From NCBI RefSeq assembly GCF_900105905.1, contig NZ_FNSV01000005.1:8261001-8325000 (forward strand): a stretch of 64,000 bases of DNA, written 5' to 3'. This stretch comes from Rhodococcus koreensis. Lineage in GTDB: Bacteria > Actinomycetota > Actinomycetes > Mycobacteriales > Mycobacteriaceae. The position numbers were made by a program, and so were the translations under genes. Numbering within the stretch: position 1 is the first letter of the stretch; each line of letters starts with the position of its first letter. The notes beneath the pieces were generated by a model. That model was not told where the DNA came from, searched no databases, and saw nothing but the letters and a program-made list of their open reading frames with translations. Shown in pieces: positions 25,366 to 34,112 of this stretch.

Positions 25366-25584
25366 TCAGTTCGCCGTTGCGGGAATCCAGTAACCGGACG
25401 AGGACTGCACCTCGGCGCGCTTGCGCATCGTCGCGAAGCTGTGCCTGCCTTGGCTGATGAGTGCCGTGAGCCAGGTCCGGCGATGCTCGGCGAGCGCGGA
25501 AGCCACCTCGGGGATCTCGATGCAATGCACCCCGCCTGCAGTGCCGAGGCGGTGCCGACCGAACTGGTTGCGGTGATCGCGCAT
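25366..25584 (-). CDS. Hypothetical protein, 72 residues
   Basis: A small basic protein, MRDHRNQFGRHRLGTAGG..., ending SSSGYWIPATAN. No transmembrane segment and no family is recognised. Support comes from a good ribosome binding site (AGAGGAA, six bases before the ATG), GC-rich third positions and a strong hairpin just after its stop. It is isolated between rpsA and coaE, convergent with rpsA. Function unknown; conservation would be the main test of whether it is real. Confidence 0.55.
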   Translation of the reverse strand: MRDHRNQFGRHRLGTAGGVHCIEIPEVASALAEHRRTWLTALISQGRHSFATMRKRAEVQSSSGYWIPATAN

Positions 25585-25751
25585 GGCGTTCCTCTTCTTG
25601 GAGAAGGTGCAGGTCGGTGCGTTCGCTCGAACATAACCGAACGTGTCGGACTTCTGTGGTATTTGGGGCAGGTGAGTCTGCTGAGCGGGAAGTGGGTGGA
25701 GATCTGGGAGGGACGTGCGTCGTCGTTGCGGGCGGGTGCAACACTGGGGGC

Positions 25752-26966
25752 GTGTTGAGAATCGGCCTCACTGGAGGCATAGGAGCCGGTAAGTCCACCG
25801 TGTCGAAGGTCCTCGCCGAACTCGGGGCGGTGATCGTCGACGCCGATCTGATCGCGCGGGAGGTCGTCGAACCCGGAACGCCCGGCCTCGCTGCCCTCGT
25901 CGACCGGTTCGGCGCGGAGATCCTGACAGCGGACGGCGCGCTCGACCGGCCGGCCCTGGCGGCCCGCGCCTTCGCCGACGAAGAATCGCGGCTGGCGCTG
26001 AATTCCATCGTCCACCCGCTGGTCGGGGCGCGCACCACCGAGACGATCGAGTCGGCGCCGGAGGACGCCGTGCTCGTCCAGGACATTCCGCTGCTGGTCG
26101 AGGGCGGCATGGGTGCCGCGTTCCACCTGGTCGTCGTCGTGTTCGTCGACGCCGAGGACCGGGTGCAGCGACTCGTCGGATCGCGGGGGATGTCCGAGAC
26201 CGACGCGCGGGCGCGGATCGCAGCCCAGGCGGACGACGATCAACGGCGGGCGGCGGCCGACGTCCGGCTCGACAACAGCGGCGCCCCGGGTGCGCTCGAG
26301 CCGGAGGTCCGGGCACTGTGGGCCGAGCGTCTCGTGCCCTTCGAGTCCAACATCCGCACGCGGACCGTCGTCCGTGTCCTGCCCGAACTCGCCTCGCCGA
26401 ATCCGCAGTGGCCTGCCCAGGCCGACCGGTTGATCGCCCGGTTGCGGCTGGTGTGCGGCGACCGCGCCGTCCGGATCGACCACATCGGGTCGACGGCCGT
26501 GGCGGGGTTGCCTGCCAAGGACGTCCTCGATGTCCAGGTGACGGTCGCGAACCTCGAGGTCGCGGACGAACTCGCGGAATCACTCGCGGGCGCCGGGTTC
26601 CCCCGCATCGAGCACATCACCGCCGACGACCCGAAGCCCTCGTATCAGGGCGGCGAGACCGATCCGGCTCTGTGGGGCAAGCGAATCCACGGCGGCGCTG
26701 ATCCGGGGCGGCCCGTGAACATCCACCTCCGGGTCGACGGGTGGCCCGGGCAGCAGTTCGCGCTCGTGTTCCGGGACTGGCTCGGCGCGGACATCGACGC
26801 CCGCGCCGAGTACCTCGCGGTCAAGGAGGCCGCGGCGGAGAAGGCGGCTGGTCACACCGACTATCAGGACGCGATCACCGCCTACGTCGACGCGAAGAGC
26901 CCGTGGTTCGACCGCGCGTATCACCGGGCGTGGGAGTGGGCCGAGCGAACCGGCTGGAGCGCGTAG
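25752..26966 (+). CDS. coaE: Dephospho-CoA kinase fused to a UPF0157/GrpB-like domain
   Basis: A 404-residue protein. Residues 1-200 are CoaE: P-loop GLTGGIGAGKSTVSKVLAEL, VDADLIAREVVEPGTPG, LVQDIPLLVEGG and VVVFVDAEDRVQRL. It phosphorylates the 3'-hydroxyl of dephospho-CoA, the last step of CoA synthesis. Residues about 230-404 match the UPF0157 (GrpB-like nucleotidyltransferase-fold) domain: RIDHIGSTAVAGLPAKDVLD, QVTVANLEVADELAESL, NIHLRVDGWPGQQFALVFRD. Mycobacterial CoaE has the same fusion. The frame is open to 25617, but homology starts at the GTG at 25752. Confidence 0.95.
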   Translation: MLRIGLTGGIGAGKSTVSKVLAELGAVIVDADLIAREVVEPGTPGLAALVDRFGAEILTADGALDRPALAARAFADEESRLALNSIVHPLVGARTTETIESAPEDAVLVQDIPLLVEGGMGAAFHLVVVVFVDAEDRVQRLVGSRGMSETDARARIAAQADDDQRRAAADVRLDNSGAPGALEPEVRALWAERLVPFESNIRTRTVVRVLPELASPNPQWPAQADRLIARLRLVCGDRAVRIDHIGSTAVAGLPAKDVLDVQVTVANLEVADELAESLAGAGFPRIEHITADDPKPSYQGGETDPALWGKRIHGGADPGRPVNIHLRVDGWPGQQFALVFRDWLGADIDARAEYLAVKEAAAEKAAGHTDYQDAITAYVDAKSPWFDRAYHRAWEWAERTGWSA

Positions 26967-26967
26967 G

Positions 26968-27486
26968 TCACCGCCAGTCGATCGGCATGCCGATCGAAGC
27001 CAGCCAGCCGCCGAGGTCGTGGCCGTGTGCGGCGATTCCGTCGATCGCCGTGGTGGCGGCGAGGATCGCCTGCTCGGCCGTCGCGGCGTCGAGTAGGCCG
27101 GCGCGGTGCGCCTCCATCAGTTCGTCGACGTCGAGGAGTTCGGTGTCGCGGCCGGTGCGGATGACCAGATCCAGGTAGTGGTCCTCCGACTTCCACACGT
27201 TCTCGCCGCGGGTGAACGTGCCGATGTCGACGTAGTGGTCCTGATCGCGCTGGTGATACGGGTGGTAATGGAAGATCGACGCGCGCAGCCCCAGGTCGGG
27301 GAGCAGCCACGACTCCAGGTAGTGGAACTGCCGGTGGTCGGAGGTGCGTGCCATGTACAGCCCCCACGGCTCGACGCGGTAGTGGTCGACGTGACGGACG
27401 AAACCCTTGGGGTCGGTGTTGGTGTGATCGCGGAGGTCGAAGTACTCGACCTTCGGTGGGTGGATGTCGTGAATCGCGCCTGCCAT
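26968..27486 (-). CDS. DUF402 domain protein
   Basis: A 172-residue protein. The DUF402 (FomD-like phosphohydrolase) fold region spans about residues 25-150, with VDHYRVEPWGLYMAR, HYHPYHQRDQDHYVDIGTF and the conserved YLDLVIRTGRDTELLDVDEL motif, whose Asp/Glu residues typically bind metal. Members hydrolyse nucleoside di- or triphosphates or related phosphate esters. The position between coaE and uvrB matches the gene annotated Rv1632c in M. tuberculosis. The stop lies two bases from the coaE stop (convergent). The start is divergent from uvrB, 79 bases away, with no clear ribosome binding site. Confidence 0.87.
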   Translation of the reverse strand: MAGAIHDIHPPKVEYFDLRDHTNTDPKGFVRHVDHYRVEPWGLYMARTSDHRQFHYLESWLLPDLGLRASIFHYHPYHQRDQDHYVDIGTFTRGENVWKSEDHYLDLVIRTGRDTELLDVDELMEAHRAGLLDAATAEQAILAATTAIDGIAAHGHDLGGWLASIGMPIDWR

Positions 27487-27565
27487 GGCAGGGAACCTAC
27501 CGCGATTTTTCAGCCGACGGAGATCGCCCGGGAAGTTTGTCGGCCCCCCGGCCTACCCTGGGTGC

Positions 27566-29728
27566 ATGGCGTTTGCATCCGAGCACCCCGTGGTGGCACA
27601 TTCCGAGTTCCGTCCCATCGGGGAGATCGAGCGGTCGGAGGCGCGTTTCGAGGTCGTCAGCGACCACAAACCGGCCGGCGACCAGCCGACGGCGATCGCG
27701 GACCTGGAACGCCGGATCAACGCGGGTGAGAAGGACGTGGTCCTGCTCGGCGCCACCGGTACGGGTAAATCGGCCACCACGGCGTGGCTGATCGAGAAGG
27801 TGCAGCGACCCACGTTGGTGATGGCGCCCAACAAGACGCTCGCCGCGCAGTTGGCCAACGAGTTGCGCGACATGCTGCCCAACAACTCCGTCGAGTACTT
27901 CGTCTCGTACTACGACTACTACCAGCCCGAGGCGTACATCGCGCAGACCGACACCTACATCGAGAAGGACTCGTCGATCAACGACGACGTCGAGCGACTG
28001 CGGCACTCCGCGACGTCGAGCCTGCTGTCGCGGCGGGACGTGGTCGTGGTGGCGTCCGTGTCGTGCATCTACGGTCTCGGTACTCCGCAGTCGTACCTCG
28101 ACCGCTCGGTGCAGCTCGAGGTCGGTGTGGAGGTGCCGCGCGACGCCCTCCTGAGGTTGCTGGTCGACGTGCAGTACACCCGCAACGACCTGGCGTTCAC
28201 CCGCGGATCCTTCCGGGTGCGCGGTGACACGGTCGAGATCATTCCCTCGTACGAGGAACTGGCGGTGCGGATCGAGTTCTTCGGCGACGAGATCGAGGCG
28301 CTGTACTACCTGCATCCCCTCACCGGGAACGTCGTGCGGAAGGTCGACTCGGTGCGCATCTTCCCGGCGACGCACTACGTCGCCGGTCCCGAGCGGATGG
28401 AACGCGCCGTCAAGGACATCGAAGCCGAACTCGAGGAGCGGCTCGCCGACCTCGAGAACAAGGGCAAGCTGCTCGAGGCGCAGCGGCTCCGGATGCGAAC
28501 CCAGTACGACCTCGAGATGATCAAGCAGGTCGGGTTCTGCTCCGGCATCGAGAACTATTCGCGGCACATCGACGGTCGTGGACCGGGCACGGCGCCCGCC
28601 ACGCTGATCGACTACTTCCCGGAGGATTTCCTCCTCGTCATCGACGAGTCCCACGTGACGGTCCCGCAGATCGGCGCGATGTACGAGGGCGACATGTCGC
28701 GCAAGCGGAACCTCGTCGAATTCGGGTTCCGGTTGCCGTCGGCCACCGACAACCGCCCGCTGACGTGGGAGGAGTTCACCCAGCGCATCGGGCAGACGGT
28801 GTATTTGTCGGCCACTCCGGGCAAGTACGAGCTGGGGCAGGCCGGCGGCGAGTTCGTCGAGCAGGTCATCCGCCCGACCGGTCTCGTCGACCCCGAGGTG
28901 GTCGTCAAACCGACCAAGGGGCAGATCGACGACCTGGTGCACGAGATCCGCGAACGTGCGGACCGTGACGAGCGCGTCCTCGTCACCACGTTGACGAAGA
29001 AGATGGCGGAAGACCTCACCGATTACCTCCTCGAGCTCGGTATCCGGGTGCGGTATCTGCACTCGGACATCGACACGTTGCGGCGGGTGGAGCTGCTCCG
29101 GCAGCTGCGGCTGGGGGAGTACGACGTTCTGGTGGGTATCAACCTGCTGCGTGAGGGTCTCGACCTGCCCGAGGTCTCGTTGGTGGCCATCCTGGACGCC
29201 GACAAGGAGGGCTTCCTGCGGAGTTCGACCAGCCTCATCCAGACGATCGGCCGGGCGGCTCGTAACGTCTCCGGTCAGGTGCACATGTACGCCGACAAGA
29301 TCACCGACTCGATGCAGCACGCCATCGAGGAGACCGAGCGGCGCCGGGAGAAGCAGGTCGCCTACAACGAGAAGATGGGTGTCGATCCGCAGCCGCTGCG
29401 GAAGAAGATCGCCGACATCCTCGACCAGGTCTACGAGGAAGCCGACGATACGGCCAGCGGCGTCGACGTCGGCGGTTCCGGACGCAACGCCACCCGCGGG
29501 CGTCGTGCGCAGGGCGAGGCCGGACGCTCGGTCAGCGCCGGCGTGTACGAGGGCCGCGACACGAAGTCGATGCCCAGGGCGGAGTTGGCCGACCTGGTCA
29601 AGGAATTGACCGATCAGATGATGAACGCCGCCCGTGATCTGCAGTTCGAACTCGCCGGGCGGCTGCGCGACGAGATCGCCGATCTGAAGAAGGAGTTGCG
29701 CGGCATGGATGCCGCGGGCCTGAAATAG
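27566..29728 (+). CDS. uvrB: Excinuclease ABC subunit B
   Basis: A 720-residue protein. Walker A is GATGTGKSATTAWLI (near 65). The beta-hairpin region has YYDYYQPEAYIAQTDTYIEK, the Walker B-like motif is LLVIDESHVTVPQIG, motif III is TVYLSATPGKYEL, and motifs V-VI are VGINLLREGLDLPEVSLV and SLIQTIGRAARNVSG. The C-terminal UVR motif (about 675-715, TDQMMNAARDLQFELAGRLR) binds UvrC. It verifies DNA damage after UvrA loading. TACCCT at 27554-27559 lies six bases before the ATG, so the mRNA is probably leaderless. The region between about 640 and 670 (GGSGRNATRGRRAQGEAG) is a flexible linker. Confidence 0.97.
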   Translation: MAFASEHPVVAHSEFRPIGEIERSEARFEVVSDHKPAGDQPTAIADLERRINAGEKDVVLLGATGTGKSATTAWLIEKVQRPTLVMAPNKTLAAQLANELRDMLPNNSVEYFVSYYDYYQPEAYIAQTDTYIEKDSSINDDVERLRHSATSSLLSRRDVVVVASVSCIYGLGTPQSYLDRSVQLEVGVEVPRDALLRLLVDVQYTRNDLAFTRGSFRVRGDTVEIIPSYEELAVRIEFFGDEIEALYYLHPLTGNVVRKVDSVRIFPATHYVAGPERMERAVKDIEAELEERLADLENKGKLLEAQRLRMRTQYDLEMIKQVGFCSGIENYSRHIDGRGPGTAPATLIDYFPEDFLLVIDESHVTVPQIGAMYEGDMSRKRNLVEFGFRLPSATDNRPLTWEEFTQRIGQTVYLSATPGKYELGQAGGEFVEQVIRPTGLVDPEVVVKPTKGQIDDLVHEIRERADRDERVLVTTLTKKMAEDLTDYLLELGIRVRYLHSDIDTLRRVELLRQLRLGEYDVLVGINLLREGLDLPEVSLVAILDADKEGFLRSSTSLIQTIGRAARNVSGQVHMYADKITDSMQHAIEETERRREKQVAYNEKMGVDPQPLRKKIADILDQVYEEADDTASGVDVGGSGRNATRGRRAQGEAGRSVSAGVYEGRDTKSMPRAELADLVKELTDQMMNAARDLQFELAGRLRDEIADLKKELRGMDAAGLK

Positions 29729-29774
29729 CGAGGGCGCCGAGGCAGTACGGTTGCACAGCAGTACGGTCGCACAT

Positions 29775-30647
29775 ATGGATGCACACAACGCAGGTCGCAC
29801 CGCTCGGTCCCTGGAATTGCTTCATTCGCTCAGCTATTTCGTTCCCGAGGTCGAGGAACGGCTGGTCGAGGCGGGGTTGGAACCGGGTCGGATGAGCTAC
29901 TTCGCCGGACGTTCCGCGCCGATGGGCGCGGTCGGTGCCGGTGTTGTCACGGCGACGTTCTTCAACTTCAGCCCCGCCGCGGTCGCGTCGATCATTCCGC
30001 GTGCCTGGGGTCTGGCCACGCCCGCGGCGATCGTCGAGGCCCGGTACCGGGCGGTCGGCGAGGCGTATGCGCGACTGCTCGGTGAATCGGTGACGACGTC
30101 GCCGGAGATGGCCGAGGCGGCCGAACTGGCGTCGATTGCGGCGCGGGGTATCCCGGGTGTCGAGGGCAGGCCGCTCTGCGCGGGCTACACGGAAGTGGAG
30201 TGGCCGGACTCACCGCACGTCGCGTTCTGGCATGCCCTCACCGTGCTGCGGGAGTACCGCGGCGACGGTCACATCGCTGCGCTGCAGACGGCGGGTCTGA
30301 GCGGACTCGAATCGTTGATCACCCACACCGCGACCGGGTACGGGTTCCAGAAGAAGTTCGCGATCACCCGCCGCGCCTGGACCCAGGAGCAGTGGGACTC
30401 CGCGTGCGACAGTCTGCGTGACCGGGAAATCCTGGACGCCCGGGGCGAACTCACCGCCGAAGGCACGGAACTGCGGGAACTGGTCGAGGATCTCACCGAC
30501 GATCTCGCGCTGGCTCCGTGGGCGGCACTGGGGGAGGACGGGGCGGCCCGGCTCGTCGAACTCGCGACCCCGTGGCGTGACGCGATCGTCGCGGCGGGAG
30601 TGTTCCCGGCCGGCGTGTTCGGTCCCAAGGTCGCCGTGTCCCGCTGA
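29775..30647 (+). CDS. Conserved hypothetical protein (SCO6745-like)
   Basis: A 290-residue soluble protein beginning MDAHNAGRTARSLELLHSL. It has a helix-rich N-terminal half (APMGAVGAGVVTATFFNFSP, IPRAWGLATPAAIVEARY) and a conserved-looking HVAFWHALTVLREYRGDGHI then TRRAWTQEQWDSACDSLRD, which resembles a winged-helix segment. The pattern recalls an actinobacterial family annotated as SCO6745; its function is unknown to me. The ATG at 29775 is chosen over 29751: TACGGT at 29762-29767 sits seven bases upstream, as in a leaderless promoter. It occupies the place of an efflux gene in the mycobacterial order. Confidence 0.75.
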   Translation: MDAHNAGRTARSLELLHSLSYFVPEVEERLVEAGLEPGRMSYFAGRSAPMGAVGAGVVTATFFNFSPAAVASIIPRAWGLATPAAIVEARYRAVGEAYARLLGESVTTSPEMAEAAELASIAARGIPGVEGRPLCAGYTEVEWPDSPHVAFWHALTVLREYRGDGHIAALQTAGLSGLESLITHTATGYGFQKKFAITRRAWTQEQWDSACDSLRDREILDARGELTAEGTELRELVEDLTDDLALAPWAALGEDGAARLVELATPWRDAIVAAGVFPAGVFGPKVAVSR

Positions 30648-30694
30648 CACCGATCACAGCCCGGGCGCATGGAAAATGTGATCCGTCATGCACC

Positions 30695-30706
30695 GGGGAT
30701 ATCCCC
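30695..30706. promoter_or_regulatory. Perfect 12-bp palindrome upstream of the universal stress gene
   Basis: GGGGATATCCCC lies in the 189-bp gap before the universal stress gene. A TAGGGT hexamer at about 30750 could be the -10. It may be an operator; the regulator is unknown, and it does not match the DosR box. Confidence 0.35.
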
Positions 30707-30836
30707 TGTGGCATGTGTTGCAAATGCACCTATGAGGGCACCGGGACGGCTAGGGTCAGCGCAGTGGCTGCTGGGTCCCAGGCATGAGCTGTGTCCGGAC
30801 CCCGGCCAATTGACCACCGCAGACATGGAGGAATGA

Positions 30837-31289
30837 ATGAGCGCCTACCGGACCGTTGTCGTCGGAACCGATGGCTCCGAGTCGTCGTTTCTGGCCGTCG
30901 AGAAGGCTGCCGCCATCGCGGGGGACGCCGGTGCCAAGCTGATCATCGCCTGCGCGTACTACCCGGCCGATCCCAAGGACGTCGGGCAGGCCGCCGACGC
31001 GCTCGGTGACGAGGCCTACCAGATCACCGGTTCGGCCCCGACATACGAGATCCTGCGCACCGCGAAGGAGCGCGCCCATGCCGCCGGCGCCAAGGAGGTC
31101 GTCGAACGCGCCGTCGTCGGTGCCCCCGTCGAGTCGCTGCTGAACCTGGTCGACGAGGTCGAGGCCGGTCTCCTGGTGATCGGCAACCGTGGACTCAACA
31201 CCCTCACCGGGCGGCTCCTCGGGTCGGTTCCGTCCGATGCCGCACGCAAGTCGACATCCGACGTCCTCATCGTCCACACGGTGCGCTGA
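30837..31289 (+). CDS. Universal stress protein
   Basis: A 150-residue single-domain USP: TVVVGTDGSESSFLAVEKAA at the start, LLVIGNRGLNTLTGRLLGSV, and VPSDAARKSTSDVLIVHTVR at the end. The G-x2-G-x9-G-S/T pattern marks the ATP-binding USP class. The orthologue in the mycobacterial synteny (Rv1636) binds nucleotides including cAMP, from memory. GGAGG seven bases before the ATG supports the start. It is convergent with the lipoprotein gene 11 bases away. Confidence 0.93.
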   Translation: MSAYRTVVVGTDGSESSFLAVEKAAAIAGDAGAKLIIACAYYPADPKDVGQAADALGDEAYQITGSAPTYEILRTAKERAHAAGAKEVVERAVVGAPVESLLNLVDEVEAGLLVIGNRGLNTLTGRLLGSVPSDAARKSTSDVLIVHTVR

Positions 31290-31300
31290 CACCGGACCGA

Positions 31301-31687
31301 TCAGCAGTAATTCGCCTCGGCGGCATCGAGATACACCTGCGCCACCTGTTCGGTGGTGAGGCCGGAATCCGACGTCGCCGAGGCGAACTGCGCCATCGGC
31401 ACCAGATGCGCGAGGATCGTCGCCTCGTCGGTCCCCTCGGACAGCTGACCGCAGATCCCGTTGGCGAGCGCCAGGACCGTGTCGTCGGGCGGCGCCGGAA
31501 TCCCGGCAGCGACCAGCGACTCCTTGTAGCGCAGGCCACGGGCATCCAGGTGTGATGCGGCGGTGGTGGATGCCGCCGAGGCGGTGGGCGGCGGGTCGGA
31601 GGCGGTGGCCTCCGAGCACGCGGTCAGCGCAAACGTGGTGAGGGCGAGACCACACCCGATCAGCCGACCGCGACCGCCCGCGGTCAC
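31301..31687 (-). CDS. DUF732-like lipoprotein
   Basis: A 128-residue protein. A signal peptide (LIGCGLALTTFALTAC) ends in the lipobox LTAC, then a Pro/Ser/Thr/Ala linker. Residues about 50-128 have the DUF732 pattern: YKESLVAAGIPAPPDDTVLA, a central cysteine in NGICGQLSEGTDE, and the ending VYLDAAEANYC. The two cysteines probably form a disulfide. The GTG start overlaps the helicase stop by four bases, so the two are translationally coupled. The role of DUF732 proteins in the envelope is unknown. Confidence 0.82.
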   Translation of the reverse strand: MTAGGRGRLIGCGLALTTFALTACSEATASDPPPTASAASTTAASHLDARGLRYKESLVAAGIPAPPDDTVLALANGICGQLSEGTDEATILAHLVPMAQFASATSDSGLTTEQVAQVYLDAAEANYC

Positions 31688-33966
31688 GACAGGATCCCGA
31701 CCTCTGCCGGGCCGAGTTCGGACAGCACCGCGGGCAACGTCTTCGTGTGCACCACACCGAGTCGTTGCGTCGCACGGGTCAGGGCGACGTAGAGGTCGTT
31801 CATTCCCCGTGGCGACTCGTCGAGAATGTCCTGAGGCTCGGCGATGAGCACCGAGTCGAATTCCAATCCCTTGACGTCACGCACCGTGAGGACGCTGACG
31901 GTGTCCGACCTCAGGTCGGCGAGCGCGGCGACCAGGTCGTGGCCGCCGATCACCACGGTGGTGCCCGGTCCGGTTTCCCGGGACACGCAGGTGCGCACGG
32001 TGTCTGCCAGTTCGGCCTCGGACACTTCCAGGGCCCACGGCGCGAAACCGGATTCGCGCACCGACCGCGGCACGGTCTGCTCGGCGTCGATCTCGGCGAG
32101 AACCCGCCGGGCCGACGTCATGATCTCCGCTGGTGTGCGGTAGTTGACGGTCAGTTCCGTCAGCTTCCACCGCTTCGCGACATACGGCTCGAGGATCCGC
32201 TGCCACGACGACGTTCCCGCCGGGTCGCCGGTCTGCGCGGTGTCTCCGACCAGCGTCATCCAGCGATTCGGTATGCGCCGCATCAGCATTCGCCAGGCCA
32301 TCTCCGAGAGTTCCTGCGCCTCGTCGACGATCACGTGACCGTAGGTCCACGTTCGGTCGCCGGCGGCGCGCTCCGCGGTGGTCTGGTGCTGCCCGACGTC
32401 GTGGCGTTCGGCGAGCTGGCTGGCGTCGATCAGGTCGTACGCCATCAGGATTTCCGGGTCCAGTTCGTCCTCGAGATCCTGCGGCGCCGAACCGGTCAGG
32501 ATGTCCAGGGCGCCCTGGGCGTCCGCGATCTGTGCCCGCCACTGGCGACGGGCGCGCTCCCGTTCGGCGGCGTCGTCGACGCCGAGGAGTTCCGCCAGTT
32601 CGTCGAGGAGCGGGGCGTCGGCGGCGCTGAAGCCGCGCATTCCGGGGCGGCGCAGCGAGTCACGTTGCGCCTCCGTCAGATTCGGGGCGGCATCGGCCAG
32701 CCGCTTCGGTGAGGCGTACAGCTCGGCGAGGACCTGCTGCGGCGACAATTCCGGCCACAGCGCGCTGATCGCCGTCATGATGTCGGGGTCCTCACGCATC
32801 TCGTCGCGCATGTCGGCGATGTCGTCCCGGCTCAGCAGGTTCCCGCCGTCGACGACGTTGGCGCCGAGGGTGTCCGCGAGTTGCTGCGCGAGCGCCTCGA
32901 TGACCGAGGAGACGAAGACGGGACGGGCCAGGTTGTGCGGGCGTCTGGACGACCGCGCCCGGCCACGAGCGCGGGTGACGACCTTGCGGTCGAGAGTGAT
33001 CCGATAGGTGTCGAACGTCAGTTCCACGGGCCGCGACGGCACTTCCTGTCGATCCCGGACCGCCTTCTTGAGAACGTCCAGCATGTCGAGCGAGCCCTTG
33101 ATCTCGCCGGCGTCGAGGCTGTCCTCGACGGTGGCGCGGACACCGGGGTAGAGGTCGCCGATGGTGGAGAGCAGCACACCGGTCTCGCCGAGCGACGGCA
33201 GCACCTGGCCGATGTAGTCGAGGAACGTGGCGTTGGGGCCGATGATGAGGACGCCGGCCTTCGCGAGCTGCTGGCGATACGTGTAGAGCAGGTAGGCGGC
33301 GCGGTGCAGAGCGACCGCGGTCTTGCCGGTTCCGGGACCGCCCTGGACCACGAGCACGCTCTTGTGCTCCGACCGGATGATGGCGTCCTGCTCGCCCTGG
33401 ATCGTCTCGACGATGTCGTTCATCTGGCCCGTGCGGGCAGCGTTCAACGCCGAGAGCAGCGCGCTCTCACCCGCGACGCCGTCCGAACCGGTCACCGTGC
33501 CCGCGGCCTCCGCGGCCGCCAGGTCCAGGTATTCGTCGTTGACGGCGGTCACTCGGCGGCTCCGCGTGCGGATGTGCCGTCGGCGGGTGACGCCGTCCGG
33601 GGCGGCCGGGGTCGCGAGATAGAACGGGCGGGCAAGGGGCGCACGCCAATCGAGGAGCATCGTCTCGTAGTCGTTCTCCTCGTCGAGGATGCCGAGGCGG
33701 CCGACGTAGCGGTGCTCGCCGTCGAGGTCGATCCGGCCGAAGCACAGTCCGTTCTCGGCGGCGTCGTACTTGGCGAGGTCTTCGGTGTAGAGCTGATTGA
33801 AGGACTCGCGCTCGCTCCGCGCCTGCGGGGTGCCGCCGGTTTCGAGCAGTACACGGCTCAGCCGGTTCGCCGCGTACTGGCGAAGGCCGTCCAGTCGGGT
33901 GTAGAGCATCGTCACGTACTGCTGCTCGAGCTCGCGCTCGTCGCGTGACGTGTCCTCGTCGGGCAA
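31684..33966 (-). CDS. helD: HelD-type superfamily I helicase (RNA-polymerase-associated ATPase)
   Basis: A 760-residue protein. The N-terminal 50 residues form a charged helical pair (EQQYVTMLYTRLDGLRQYAA), like the coiled coil HelD inserts into the RNA polymerase secondary channel. Walker A is VVQGGPGTGKTAVALHRAAY (near 210), Walker B VIVDEAQELSEMAWRML (near 555), and late motifs TVRDVKGLEFDSVLIAEP and LYVALTRATQRLGVVH. It is about as long as actinobacterial HelD, which removes or protects stalled polymerase. A TTG start at 33966 is supported by AAGGAGA at a good distance. It is coupled to a lipoprotein gene downstream. Confidence 0.88.
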   Translation of the reverse strand: MPDEDTSRDERELEQQYVTMLYTRLDGLRQYAANRLSRVLLETGGTPQARSERESFNQLYTEDLAKYDAAENGLCFGRIDLDGEHRYVGRLGILDEENDYETMLLDWRAPLARPFYLATPAAPDGVTRRRHIRTRSRRVTAVNDEYLDLAAAEAAGTVTGSDGVAGESALLSALNAARTGQMNDIVETIQGEQDAIIRSEHKSVLVVQGGPGTGKTAVALHRAAYLLYTYRQQLAKAGVLIIGPNATFLDYIGQVLPSLGETGVLLSTIGDLYPGVRATVEDSLDAGEIKGSLDMLDVLKKAVRDRQEVPSRPVELTFDTYRITLDRKVVTRARGRARSSRRPHNLARPVFVSSVIEALAQQLADTLGANVVDGGNLLSRDDIADMRDEMREDPDIMTAISALWPELSPQQVLAELYASPKRLADAAPNLTEAQRDSLRRPGMRGFSAADAPLLDELAELLGVDDAAERERARRQWRAQIADAQGALDILTGSAPQDLEDELDPEILMAYDLIDASQLAERHDVGQHQTTAERAAGDRTWTYGHVIVDEAQELSEMAWRMLMRRIPNRWMTLVGDTAQTGDPAGTSSWQRILEPYVAKRWKLTELTVNYRTPAEIMTSARRVLAEIDAEQTVPRSVRESGFAPWALEVSEAELADTVRTCVSRETGPGTTVVIGGHDLVAALADLRSDTVSVLTVRDVKGLEFDSVLIAEPQDILDESPRGMNDLYVALTRATQRLGVVHTKTLPAVLSELGPAEVGILS

Positions 33967-34028
33967 GAGGTCTCCTTGACTGGTTCGGCTGCAACCGGAT
34001 CGGCTGCAAAAGTGCCTGGACAGTCTAG

Positions 34029-34084
34029 TCGGCCCCGGAGGTGTGTCGCTGACTTCGCAGGTCAGCGGCGATCTCCGGGGCCGA
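34029..34084 (-). terminator. Nested inverted repeat between the DoxX and helD genes
   Basis: An outer perfect 12-bp stem (34029-34040 with 34073-34084) encloses a perfect 7-bp hairpin (CGCTGAC/GTCAGCG, 34047-34067). It starts 29 bases after the DoxX gene stop and ends 63 bases before helD. It is likely a terminator or a leader structure of helD. Confidence 0.55.
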
Positions 34085-34112
34085 TCAGATCGAATATCCG
34101 GCGCGGGCCGGG

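Noticed and set aside
25752..26966. CoaE-UPF0157 fusion as a novel architecture
   Set aside because: The same fusion is known in mycobacterial CoaE.
33967..34112. Rifamycin-associated element upstream of helD
   Set aside because: The palindromes present (TCGGCCCCGGAG and CGCTGAC stems) do not match the motif as I remember it.
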